Assembly: GCA_044370375.1 (NCBI GenBank)
Contig: JBILVQ010000147.1
Span: forward strand, 1-7,585
Direction of reading: 5' to 3'
Source of the DNA: JBILVQ01 sp044370375
Lineage (GTDB): Bacteria; Bacteroidota; Bacteroidia; UBA4408
Length of the DNA stretch: 7,585 bases
A program made the position numbers and the translations under genes. Shown here in pieces: positions 1 through 5,926 of this stretch. Every line of letters starts with the position of its first letter. Position 1 is the first letter of the stretch. The notes under the pieces were generated by a model, which did not search any database, was not told the origin of the DNA, and was given only the letters and a program-made list of their open reading frames with translations.

Positions 1-62
1 TATACAGCTAACGCTAAGCTATGACTAAGACCAGATGTAGATCAAATTACATAAAAATAAAA

Positions 63-132
63 AGCATTAAAAATGTCCATTAGAGAACATCGTCCTCAAA
101 ACAGCATTAAAAATGTCCATTACTCCTCAAAA
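63..132. repeat. Imperfect two-copy tandem repeat downstream of the block 1 genes
   Basis: A 20-base unit beginning agcattaaaa and ending tgtccatta occurs identically at 63-82 and 103-122, a period of 40 bases. Both copies are followed by tcctcaaaa (93-101 and 124-132), but the right copy lacks about ten bases (gagaacatcg, 83-92) between unit and tail. The best reading is a tandem duplication followed by a small deletion. Each unit contains a short palindrome, CATT-AAA-AATG. The right copy runs into the stop codon of the gene at 127-639, so the duplication involves that gene's 3' end. The remaining DNA to the left (1-62) shows no gene, and I see no convincing terminator for the minus-strand block. 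Confidence 0.85.
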
Positions 133-639
133 AACTATCTTCGAACTTGGAGCAAAACGGGAATGCCAACTGTCCTTTATCTTAACAATCCATTCATTCC
201 TTAATTGTTGCAGGGTGGTAAGGGTATTATTAAAAACCAAGCTATCTGCATTGTAGGTGCCATTTTCCATGCCGCTTGTAAACTCCTCCATGCTTAGTGG
301 AAGGATTTCATCCTCGCTTTTTACGAGGGCCACCGAAAAACGATCGAATAAATTGGTTTGGGTGAAGTGCTCAATTTCTTTAACCAAAGATACGGAGCGA
401 TCTATGGCGCAGCCACTCACCATTTGTTGTTGCTCATCGGCAGCAATCACCACAAAGCAGTCGAATACCACTGCTATTTCACCGGCCACAGGTGCTCCAT
501 GCGTATCCCATTCTCTTATAAAATGAGAACCCCGAAGCATGATTTGCTCCACATCTTTTTCTGTAAATTTTCTGTTGGCCTGATAAACCCAAACCCTTGC
601 GTGGTCAGGCAGAGCGGGGAAAAGATGTGATGTTTTCAT
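127..639 (-). CDS. Conserved Bacteroidota protein of unknown function (often labelled 'ABC transporter ATPase')
   Basis: This 170-residue soluble protein has no signal peptide or membrane segment, so it is probably cytoplasmic. I recognise it as a small family widespread in Bacteroidota. Its conserved blocks are VWVYQANRKF (17-26), REWDTHG (42-48), SGCAIDRSV (75-83), VFNN (135-138) and SWHSRF (157-162). From memory, many database entries call the family 'ABC transporter ATPase'. The sequence has no Walker A P-loop, ABC signature or Walker B motif, so that name is not supported. The conserved Cys77, Asp80, His47 and His159 could form a binding or catalytic site, but this is speculation. The ATG at 639 follows the preceding gene's stop by 5 bases, so the two are probably cotranscribed. 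A second ATG five bases upstream (642-644) is in another frame. Function is unknown; confidence refers to the gene being real. Confidence 0.9.
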   Translation of the reverse strand: MKTSHLFPALPDHARVWVYQANRKFTEKDVEQIMLRGSHFIREWDTHGAPVAGEIAVVFDCFVVIAADEQQQMVSGCAIDRSVSLVKEIEHFTQTNLFDRFSVALVKSEDEILPLSMEEFTSGMENGTYNADSLVFNNTLTTLQQLRNEWIVKIKDSWHSRFAPSSKIVF

Positions 640-644
640 CGCAT

Positions 645-2219
645 TTATTTTTTTACAAATTTAAATTCAAAGAGGCCTGTTTCACTCCTTATTCTTCCAA
701 AATAAAATCCAGGCGCCATAGCTTTGTCCAATGGTATTTCAATTCCTCCGTTAACAACTGCCGTTGCATAGGGTATAACCACTTTTCCACTCAGGTCAAA
801 AATTTCAACCATCAAAGGCCCTTTAAGGTCGGCATGCATGGTAGTGTTCAAAAACAAATGCTCCTCGGTAGGGTTAGGAAAAACACTCAAACTACCCTTC
901 AATGCAACATTGGATTGATAAGCGGTGGCAAATAAGGTACTATCTTGAATAATATCTTCATCACCCGGAAAATAAGGGGTATAGGTGAAGTAAATAAGCA
1001 TCATTTCATCGGTAGTTCCTTCACCAAGGATCACGTATTGTGGTGGACTGTTCGGATTGTTGGGATTATTGATTGTATTGTCGAAACTGGCCTGTCCTTT
1101 TAAAACACTGAGGGGCGGAACCTTAATTAGTTTTCTGAAACTATAGCTGCCTTGCCAATGAAAACGCCAGTCGTTAATGCGAATAAAAGGGATGGTATCT
1201 CCTTGGGTGGTTAGTCCAAAAGCCTGGATGGACTTGCCAAGCAGATGCATGTGGGGTGCCACATCAAGGATGGTATATTGCACCGGAGGGGTGGTGTATT
1301 GGTTGTAAAAAGTACTGATTTGATTAGGAGGAATAATAAGAGGACCATTGGTCAACGTTAATCCGTGGTCTAATACAGGTGAAATATACAAGGGCCTTAA
1401 ACCGCTTGAATAATCCAGCACCAAATTAACCCTGGTACTATCTAATTGTCCGGCAACCCCAGATGGGTAGTGGATTTGCAAAACCAAATCTGCACCGGCT
1501 TTCATGGGTATTCCCATCCCGTTAGGGTACATTCTTGGTGAACTGCCGGGAACCCATGCGGCAATTAAACTGGCATTGCTGCTTCCAACGCCTCCAAACG
1601 AAGTATAGCCCGGTGCAGGGTCGGCCGCATCGAGGGCTGCGCAGGTTCCGGTAGTATCCTGAAAAACCAAAACATGGTGAACAATACTCCGGTTGCCGGG
1701 CAGCAATTCAAACCCTTTGATAAAGGCATCCTGTGATGTTCCGGATGGAATCACAAAGCATTGATAAATATCAATGGGGGAGGTGACCGTATAATCAGGA
1801 ATGCGCAAGGACACAGAGGGATTTACACTCAATTGAGTGCCTTGTGTGAACGTTGGTGGATTGGGTTCATTCGAGGGATTTCCATAAGGCATGCCCCCGT
1901 TAAGCCAATCCAGAATTTGTTGCTTTTGATTTACACTCAACACTCGCTCATGCGCATAACGCTGATAGGTAGTATCTGCCGGCCATGGCGGCATTAAATC
2001 ATTAGAAACGGAGAAAAAAATACCAGATGATGATCCTTGTGCATCGGCATAACTCATCAAGGGAAAAGGGGCAATTCCACCCAAATGGTGACACCCAGAA
2101 CAATTTTGGTAAATAATGCCTGCAACATTTTCGCTCCAGGTGGGTGTGCTCTGACTATAGCCCAATTGAGTAAAAAGCAAAAGCAGCATGAAGGAATTTA
2201 ACTTTCTCATAAAAGGCAT
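645..2219 (-). CDS. Secreted haem c / copper type II (PHM/DBH-like) monooxygenase with T9SS sorting tail
   Basis: The protein has 524 residues. A signal peptide occupies about residues 1-22 (KLNSFMLLLLFTQLGYSQ). A c-type cytochrome region (about 27-115) has the haem motif C40-S-G-C43-H44, and Met76 in the family-typical MPPW is the likely distal ligand. Next comes a two-domain copper monooxygenase like peptidylglycine alpha-hydroxylating and dopamine beta-monooxygenases. Counterparts of every copper ligand are visible: H181-H182 (HHVLVF) and H250 (QIHYP) for CuH; H323-x-H325 (PHMHLLGK) and M406 (TDEMM) for CuM. The C-terminus (about 443-524) begins with a VFPNP motif and ends in FKFVKK, as in type A T9SS tails, predicting surface or extracellular location. 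Such enzymes hydroxylate C-H bonds with O2; substrate and electron donor here are unknown, and the haem could deliver electrons. The ATG at 2210 gives a cleaner signal peptide and is an equally good start. It lies 47 bases after the hydrolase gene and 5 before the next. Confidence 0.92.
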   Translation of the reverse strand: MPFMRKLNSFMLLLLFTQLGYSQSTPTWSENVAGIIYQNCSGCHHLGGIAPFPLMSYADAQGSSSGIFFSVSNDLMPPWPADTTYQRYAHERVLSVNQKQQILDWLNGGMPYGNPSNEPNPPTFTQGTQLSVNPSVSLRIPDYTVTSPIDIYQCFVIPSGTSQDAFIKGFELLPGNRSIVHHVLVFQDTTGTCAALDAADPAPGYTSFGGVGSSNASLIAAWVPGSSPRMYPNGMGIPMKAGADLVLQIHYPSGVAGQLDSTRVNLVLDYSSGLRPLYISPVLDHGLTLTNGPLIIPPNQISTFYNQYTTPPVQYTILDVAPHMHLLGKSIQAFGLTTQGDTIPFIRINDWRFHWQGSYSFRKLIKVPPLSVLKGQASFDNTINNPNNPNSPPQYVILGEGTTDEMMLIYFTYTPYFPGDEDIIQDSTLFATAYQSNVALKGSLSVFPNPTEEHLFLNTTMHADLKGPLMVEIFDLSGKVVIPYATAVVNGGIEIPLDKAMAPGFYFGRIRSETGLFEFKFVKK

Positions 2220-2231
2220 TATTTTTTGTTA

Positions 2232-2256
2232 AAGATAAGGCTTTGACCTTAATCTT
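2232..2256. other. Intergenic inverted repeat (possible RNA hairpin)
   Basis: AAGATAAGG (2232-2240) and CCTTAATCTT (2247-2256) pair through nine positions with one bulged base, around a 6-base loop (CTTTGA). It fills much of the 47-base gap between the hydrolase and monooxygenase genes. No T-run follows on either strand, so it is not a standard intrinsic terminator. It could be an RNA processing or stability element separating the two cistrons, or chance in AT-rich DNA. Confidence 0.35.
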
Positions 2257-2266
2257 CTAGTAAGGT

Positions 2267-3520
2267 TTAATCCAGCCAAATTTTAATGGCACCTGACGCT
2301 CGGTTAGAATTCCATTGAAGCAGCCCAAGTCCTGCATGGTCAGCATTCATGTTTTCACTTTCACCCGGATTTAAGGTTCCGGAAAAAATAATTCTTCCAC
2401 GTAGATCAAGCAAACGATAATTCAGATTTTCAGCACCGGTATTCTTTACCGCAAAGCCTTGTTGAGAAGGTACAATTTGTAGGTAATCAGCATCAAGACT
2501 TGTCTCTTTTATGGTGTTAGGGCCAATGGATAGCGTCTGGTTAATGGTATCAGGCCAGCAGCGGAGGGAGGCAATCAATTGTACATTGTAAACGCCCGGG
2601 GCTAAATAAGTATGACTAGGATGAATGGTAGAAGCTGTATTGCCATCTCCAAAATTCCATTCGTAATTCCGAGCATTTAAAGATGTATTCGTAAAAGAAA
2701 CATTGTTTCCATTTTGGCTAAAAGTAAAGGAACTTTGTGGTTGAACCGGATTTAAATGCCAGGTAGAAAGACTATCAAGGACCACTTCTTCGGCTACTTG
2801 CTGTAAAAAAGAAGTTACGGATGGACTTAAACCCGCTGTGTAACTAAGTCCTACCGGACTGTTCTGAAAAGTGGAAGCATAAAAAACGCAAGCAGCCAAA
2901 TAGGTGCCTGCCATGCTAGGATGACTGTTATCCGGTGAGTACAAATTGAGGGTAGAATCAAGGGCCATGCTTCTTGCAAAGGCAGCGCCAACAGGAGCAA
3001 CCATGGCCATATTGTTTTCTGTCATTTCCAGGTAACTCTCTCTCAATCTTTGTTGCATGCCTGCATAGGTGCAAAGCGGAGGGTAGTTAGGGCAATTGCC
3101 TGCATCACCAAATTTACGCCCCCAGGTCATAAAAAAAAGCGTTTTTGAGCAAGCGTAATTGGTGGTTATTAAACTATCCAAAATACGTGCATAAGGATAA
3201 ACATCGTTGGCCACTTGTGAAGGAGGAAAAGATGGCATTTGGCTTTGCTCTTGTAAAACAACAAAGTCCCAATCTTGCGCATTTATTTTGGACAAACTGG
3301 TAGCATTGGTACTGTGTCCGTTCAAGGTATAACCACCCGGGTTGTTAGCATCAATGGTAACAGTGTCACCGGCAGAAAGAGCCAGTTGGTAATATACCTG
3401 AGGTAAATTATTGGTTCCAACATAACTGTTCCCGATAAAAAGTACCTTGATATTGGAAGCCGGAAGGAGGGGGGCCCAACCAAAGTGAAAGGCAAGAAAA
3501 AGAAATAGAATTTTCTTCAT
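2267..3520 (-). CDS. Secreted SGNH-fold hydrolase with PKD domain
   Basis: The protein has 417 residues. A signal peptide (about 1-21, MKKILFLFLAFHFGW) precedes an SGNH-type domain (about 23-255). The block I motif FIGNSY has the likely nucleophile Ser32. Block V, DNSHPS (197-202), gives Asp197 and His200. PGGYTLNGH (61-69) may carry the oxyanion-hole glycine. No canonical GxND block III is seen. Instead there is VVLQEQSQ (87-94), plus MTWGRKFGD, NCPNYPP and SPVGLSY, which I recall as conserved in a DUF4886-like SGNH branch. A PKD domain (about 262-332) carries the classic WNFGDG (288-293) and SHTY motifs. Residues 345-417 look like a beta-rich T9SS-type tail but end atypically (IKIWLD), so the export route is less certain. 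The expected reaction is ester, possibly acetyl-ester, hydrolysis on extracellular glycans; the substrate is inferred. It is first in the minus-strand block. Upstream, a TAAATTTC element (3579-3572) resembles the -7 box, without a clear -33 partner. Confidence 0.88.
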   Translation of the reverse strand: MKKILFLFLAFHFGWAPLLPASNIKVLFIGNSYVGTNNLPQVYYQLALSAGDTVTIDANNPGGYTLNGHSTNATSLSKINAQDWDFVVLQEQSQMPSFPPSQVANDVYPYARILDSLITTNYACSKTLFFMTWGRKFGDAGNCPNYPPLCTYAGMQQRLRESYLEMTENNMAMVAPVGAAFARSMALDSTLNLYSPDNSHPSMAGTYLAACVFYASTFQNSPVGLSYTAGLSPSVTSFLQQVAEEVVLDSLSTWHLNPVQPQSSFTFSQNGNNVSFTNTSLNARNYEWNFGDGNTASTIHPSHTYLAPGVYNVQLIASLRCWPDTINQTLSIGPNTIKETSLDADYLQIVPSQQGFAVKNTGAENLNYRLLDLRGRIIFSGTLNPGESENMNADHAGLGLLQWNSNRASGAIKIWLD

Positions 3521-3562
3521 GGCAAAATGCTTTGATGGATGTTTGTTTAAATTTTAGACTGC

Positions 3563-3581
3563 ATTAAATCAGAAATTTAAT
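3563..3581. promoter_or_regulatory. AT-rich dyad in the divergent promoter region
   Basis: ATTAAAT (3563-3569) and ATTTAAT (3575-3581) are perfect 7-base inverted arms around a 5-base spacer, 43 bases or more upstream of the SGNH hydrolase start. It overlaps the weak -7-like element for that gene, as an operator would. The arms are pure A/T in AT-rich DNA, so a chance origin is quite possible. Confidence 0.25.
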
Positions 3582-3600
3582 CCTAAAGTTTGAAATGTTA

Positions 3601-3637
3601 GGAAAAAAAATTGTTTATTTAGAGAGTCGTAAACAAT
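3601..3637 (-). terminator. Hairpin plus T-run on minus strand: possible attenuator or terminator, or operator dyad
   Basis: ATTGTTTA (3610-3617) and TAAACAAT (3630-3637) are perfect 8-base inverted arms around a 12-base spacer. Read on the minus strand, the right arm is followed directly by a run of T (complement of the A-run at 3603-3610). This is the layout of an intrinsic terminator. It lies 81 bases or more upstream of the SGNH hydrolase start. It could therefore attenuate a leader transcript, or block antisense transcription arriving from the SulP region. The stem has only one G-C pair, so it would be weak as a terminator. It may instead be a protein-binding dyad between the divergent genes. 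Confidence 0.3.
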
Positions 3638-3665
3638 GGTGATTCCGCGCTCACAAAAAATGTTA

Positions 3666-3676
3666 GTTGTAACAAC
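3666..3676. promoter_or_regulatory. Short dyad over the candidate -33 element of the SulP promoter
   Basis: GTTGT-A-ACAAC is a perfect 5-base inverted repeat with a one-base centre. It covers the TTG proposed as the -33 box of the SulP gene, a position where a bound repressor would block the sigma factor. No regulator can be named, and such a short dyad may be chance. Confidence 0.2.
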
Positions 3677-3700
3677 ACAAGCTTATTTTTTTTCACTTTG
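3667..3700 (+). promoter_or_regulatory. Candidate Bacteroidota -33/-7 promoter for the SulP/carbonic anhydrase operon
   Basis: TTG at 3667-3669 and TCACTTTG at 3693-3700 resemble the Bacteroidota pair TTG / TAnnTTTG, with one mismatch in the fixed -7 positions (C for A). The 23-base spacing is at the long end of what is described. Transcription would begin near 3704-3707, giving a leader of only about 15-18 bases before the ATG at 3722. This also argues against the in-frame TTG at 3698 as the start codon. Confidence 0.35.
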
Positions 3701-3721
3701 CGAAAGTACCAAACAAATGGC

Positions 3722-5272
3722 ATGAAACAAAACCTATTAACCAAACCGGCGGGAAGTGATTTTTCTGCATCTATCGTTACCTTTCTGGTAGCACTCCCGC
3801 TATGCCTGGGAATTGCTCTTGCCTCAGGTGCTCCTCTCATTAGTGGTCTGATAGCTGGAATTATTGGTGGAATAGTGGTTGGGGTAATCAGTGGTTCGCA
3901 CACCAGTGTGAGCGGACCAGCCGCCGGCCTTGCTATCATTGTGCTTACCTCCATTCAGGATTTGGGGTCTTTTCCTAATTTTTTGGCAGCAGTAGTGATA
4001 GCAGGGTTTATTCAATTGGCAGCCGGTTTTTTAGGAGCGGGAATTGTTGGAAATTTTGTGCCATCCTCTGTTATTAAGGGAATGCTGGCATCTATTGGCT
4101 TGGTTTTGATTTTTAAACAAATCCCTCATGCCGTTGGGTTTGATAAGGATTACATTGGGGATGAAAATTTTGAGCAGTTGGATGGCCACAATACTTTTTC
4201 AGAGTTATTGGAGTTGTTCTCCTCCTTTGTACCCGGAGCTTTGGCGGTGGGATTGCTCTGTTTTTTGTTAATGGTGCTAAACGAAAAAAAAATCCTTCGT
4301 TTGCCCTCAGCGATAAATTTTCTACCCTTTACGCTTGTTATTGTTTTGGTAGGACTGTTTTCGAACTACTTCATCCTTCCCCACATTGATGGATTTGCCT
4401 TAGAGCAAAGTCATTTAGTTACCATTCCTGATTTTTCAACCACGCCCATCATTACCTTGCCCCATTGGGGAGCCTTCACCCAAGTAGCGGTTATTTTCAC
4501 CGGAATCAAAATTGCCATTGTTGCAAGTCTGGAAACATTGCTCTCTGTAGAAGCAACCGATAAACTCGACCCTGATAAAAGGATGACGCCAACTTCCCGC
4601 GAATTGGTTGCCCAAGGAATAGGAAATGTTTTGTCGGGCCTTGTTGGAGGTTTACCTATTACTGCGGTAATTGTCCGCTCCAGCGCGAGCATTCAGGCAG
4701 GTGCGAAAACCAAAAACTCAGCCATAATACATGGCGTTTGGTTGTTGGCTGCGGTTTTGCTGCTCCGCCCTTTGTTGAATTATATTCCACTTTCAAGCCT
4801 TGCCATTATTCTTCTTTTTGTTGGTTACAAATTAACCAAACCTGATCTTTACAAAGAGATGCTAAAGAAGGGAAAAGACCAATACGTTCCTTTTCTGGTT
4901 ACGGTTATCATTATCCTGTTTACCGATTTGCTCACCGGAGTTGCCGTTGGAATGATTGTAGCATTTTATTTTATCATCCGTTCTAATTTCAAAACGGCTA
5001 TTTCAATTACCAGGGATGGAGGAAGTTATTTGATACGATTGAAAAATAGCGTAAATTTCATCAATCGGGTTATTTTGAAGAATCTTTTTGAAAGGATTCC
5101 GGAAGGTTCTTATGTAATTATTGATGGATCCACCGCCACCTATCTTGATATGGATATCATTGAAACCTTGGATGAATTTATTACCATGGCGCCAACCAAA
5201 AACATCACCATCGAATTGAAGAAGGCCAGAAGCTGTCCTAATACTTACTTCCGTCAATTAAGCAAGGTATGA
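3722..5272 (+). CDS. SulP family anion transporter, probable bicarbonate transporter, with short STAS-like tail
   Basis: The protein has 516 residues from the ATG at 3722. The frame opens eight codons earlier at a TTG (3698), but that codon sits inside the proposed -7 box, so I chose the ATG. The membrane domain (about 12-420) has many hydrophobic segments and SulP signatures: SGSHTSVSGPAAGL (57-70), ETLLSVEATDKLDPD (271-285) and GNVLSGLVGGLPITAVIVRSS (starting at 301). A shortened cytoplasmic STAS-like region (about 425-513) has a strand and helix pattern around YVIIDGSTATYLD (464-476). SulP proteins carry sulfate, bicarbonate or other anions by Na+ symport or H+-coupled transport. Bicarbonate is the best inference because the next gene, overlapping by four bases, encodes a carbonic anhydrase and no sulfate-assimilation gene is nearby. 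It acts in the inner membrane. A sulfate role cannot be excluded from sequence alone. Confidence 0.93.
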   Translation: MKQNLLTKPAGSDFSASIVTFLVALPLCLGIALASGAPLISGLIAGIIGGIVVGVISGSHTSVSGPAAGLAIIVLTSIQDLGSFPNFLAAVVIAGFIQLAAGFLGAGIVGNFVPSSVIKGMLASIGLVLIFKQIPHAVGFDKDYIGDENFEQLDGHNTFSELLELFSSFVPGALAVGLLCFLLMVLNEKKILRLPSAINFLPFTLVIVLVGLFSNYFILPHIDGFALEQSHLVTIPDFSTTPIITLPHWGAFTQVAVIFTGIKIAIVASLETLLSVEATDKLDPDKRMTPTSRELVAQGIGNVLSGLVGGLPITAVIVRSSASIQAGAKTKNSAIIHGVWLLAAVLLLRPLLNYIPLSSLAIILLFVGYKLTKPDLYKEMLKKGKDQYVPFLVTVIIILFTDLLTGVAVGMIVAFYFIIRSNFKTAISITRDGGSYLIRLKNSVNFINRVILKNLFERIPEGSYVIIDGSTATYLDMDIIETLDEFITMAPTKNITIELKKARSCPNTYFRQLSKV

Positions 5273-5919
5273 ACCCTTATCAAAAGATACTCCTGCAGAA
5301 CAAAGCATGGGCCAGTGAAAAATTGGACATGGATGCAGATTATTTCAATCGTTTATCCGACATTCAAACTCCTGAGTTTTTATGGATTGGTTGTTCAGAT
5401 AGTCGCGTTCCAGCCAACGAAATTACGGGAACCGAACCCGGTGAAATTTTTGTCCACAGAAATATTGCCAATTTGGTGGTACACACCGACCTGAACATGC
5501 TTAGTGTTTTAAAATACTCTGTTGAGGTATTAAAAGTGAAGCACATTATTGTTTGCGGTCACTACGGTTGCGGGGGAATTAAAGCTGCCCTTGGTAACAT
5601 CCATTTTGGTTTGCTCAACAAATGGCTTCGAAATATAAAGGACGTTTACAGGCTGCACAAAGAAGAATTGGATGCCATTAAAAATGAAGAAGAAAAAACC
5701 AATTTACTGGTTGAATTCACTGTGAAAGAACAAGTCTTAAACCTTGCGAAAACATCCATCATTCAAATGGCTTGGGCAAAGCGTAAAGCTCCGGTAATTC
5801 ATGGCTGTGTTTATGGACTTAAAAATGGAATTTTAAAAGATTTGATTACCCTTGATCATCAATCTGAGTTTGACCCCTTGTATCACTTTGAATTTCCTGA
5901 CGACTTTTCGGAGGACTAA
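5269..5919 (+). CDS. can: Beta-carbonic anhydrase, Can-like (type II)
   Basis: This 216-residue cytoplasmic enzyme interconverts CO2 and bicarbonate; the length matches E. coli Can. The zinc ligands are Cys42, His98 and Cys101 (CSDSR at 42-46 and GHYGCGG at 97-103). Asp44-Arg46 is the catalytic dyad. Trp39, Arg64 and Tyr182 match the residues forming the non-catalytic bicarbonate pocket of type II beta enzymes (H. influenzae and E. coli numbering about W39, R64, Y181). An allosterically regulated enzyme, with Asp44 as fourth zinc ligand in the inactive state, is therefore expected. Residue 180 is Cys in HGCVYGL, where Trp is usual in homologues I recall. The ATG overlaps the SulP stop (ATGA), implying one mRNA and translational coupling. 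Together they would keep an intracellular bicarbonate pool for carboxylases. No canonical hairpin terminator follows; a run of nine T at 5931-5939 lies inside the convergent gene. Confidence 0.97.
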   Translation: MNPYQKILLQNKAWASEKLDMDADYFNRLSDIQTPEFLWIGCSDSRVPANEITGTEPGEIFVHRNIANLVVHTDLNMLSVLKYSVEVLKVKHIIVCGHYGCGGIKAALGNIHFGLLNKWLRNIKDVYRLHKEELDAIKNEEEKTNLLVEFTVKEQVLNLAKTSIIQMAWAKRKAPVIHGCVYGLKNGILKDLITLDHQSEFDPLYHFEFPDDFSED

Positions 5920-5926
5920 ATCTGAA

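Noticed and set aside
1..62. Possible RNA gene or partial coding region at the left edge
   Set aside because: No tRNA-like fold, no continuing reading frame with recognisable content, and only short AGCT/TTAGC repeats that fit chance.
757..1104. Asn-Pro-rich stretch in the monooxygenase (residues 382-392) as a recent repeat expansion
   Set aside because: Similar N-P-rich runs before the DEM copper ligand occur in relatives I recall, so it looks family-typical.
3639..3654. GTGA-N8-TCAC as a CRP-type site
   Set aside because: The spacing is 8 rather than 6 bases between half sites, the outer bases do not fit, and CRP-like consensus sites are not established for this lineage.
3698..3721. TTG start adding eight residues to the SulP protein
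   Set aside because: The TTG coincides with the end of the proposed -7 box, leaving no leader. The ATG at 3722 gives a natural N-terminus (MKQNLLTKP).
4411..4692. Antisense reading frame of 93 codons inside the SulP gene, and similar frames opposite other genes
   Set aside because: They lie wholly within well-supported genes, show no recognisable motif, and have the composition expected of complementary frames.
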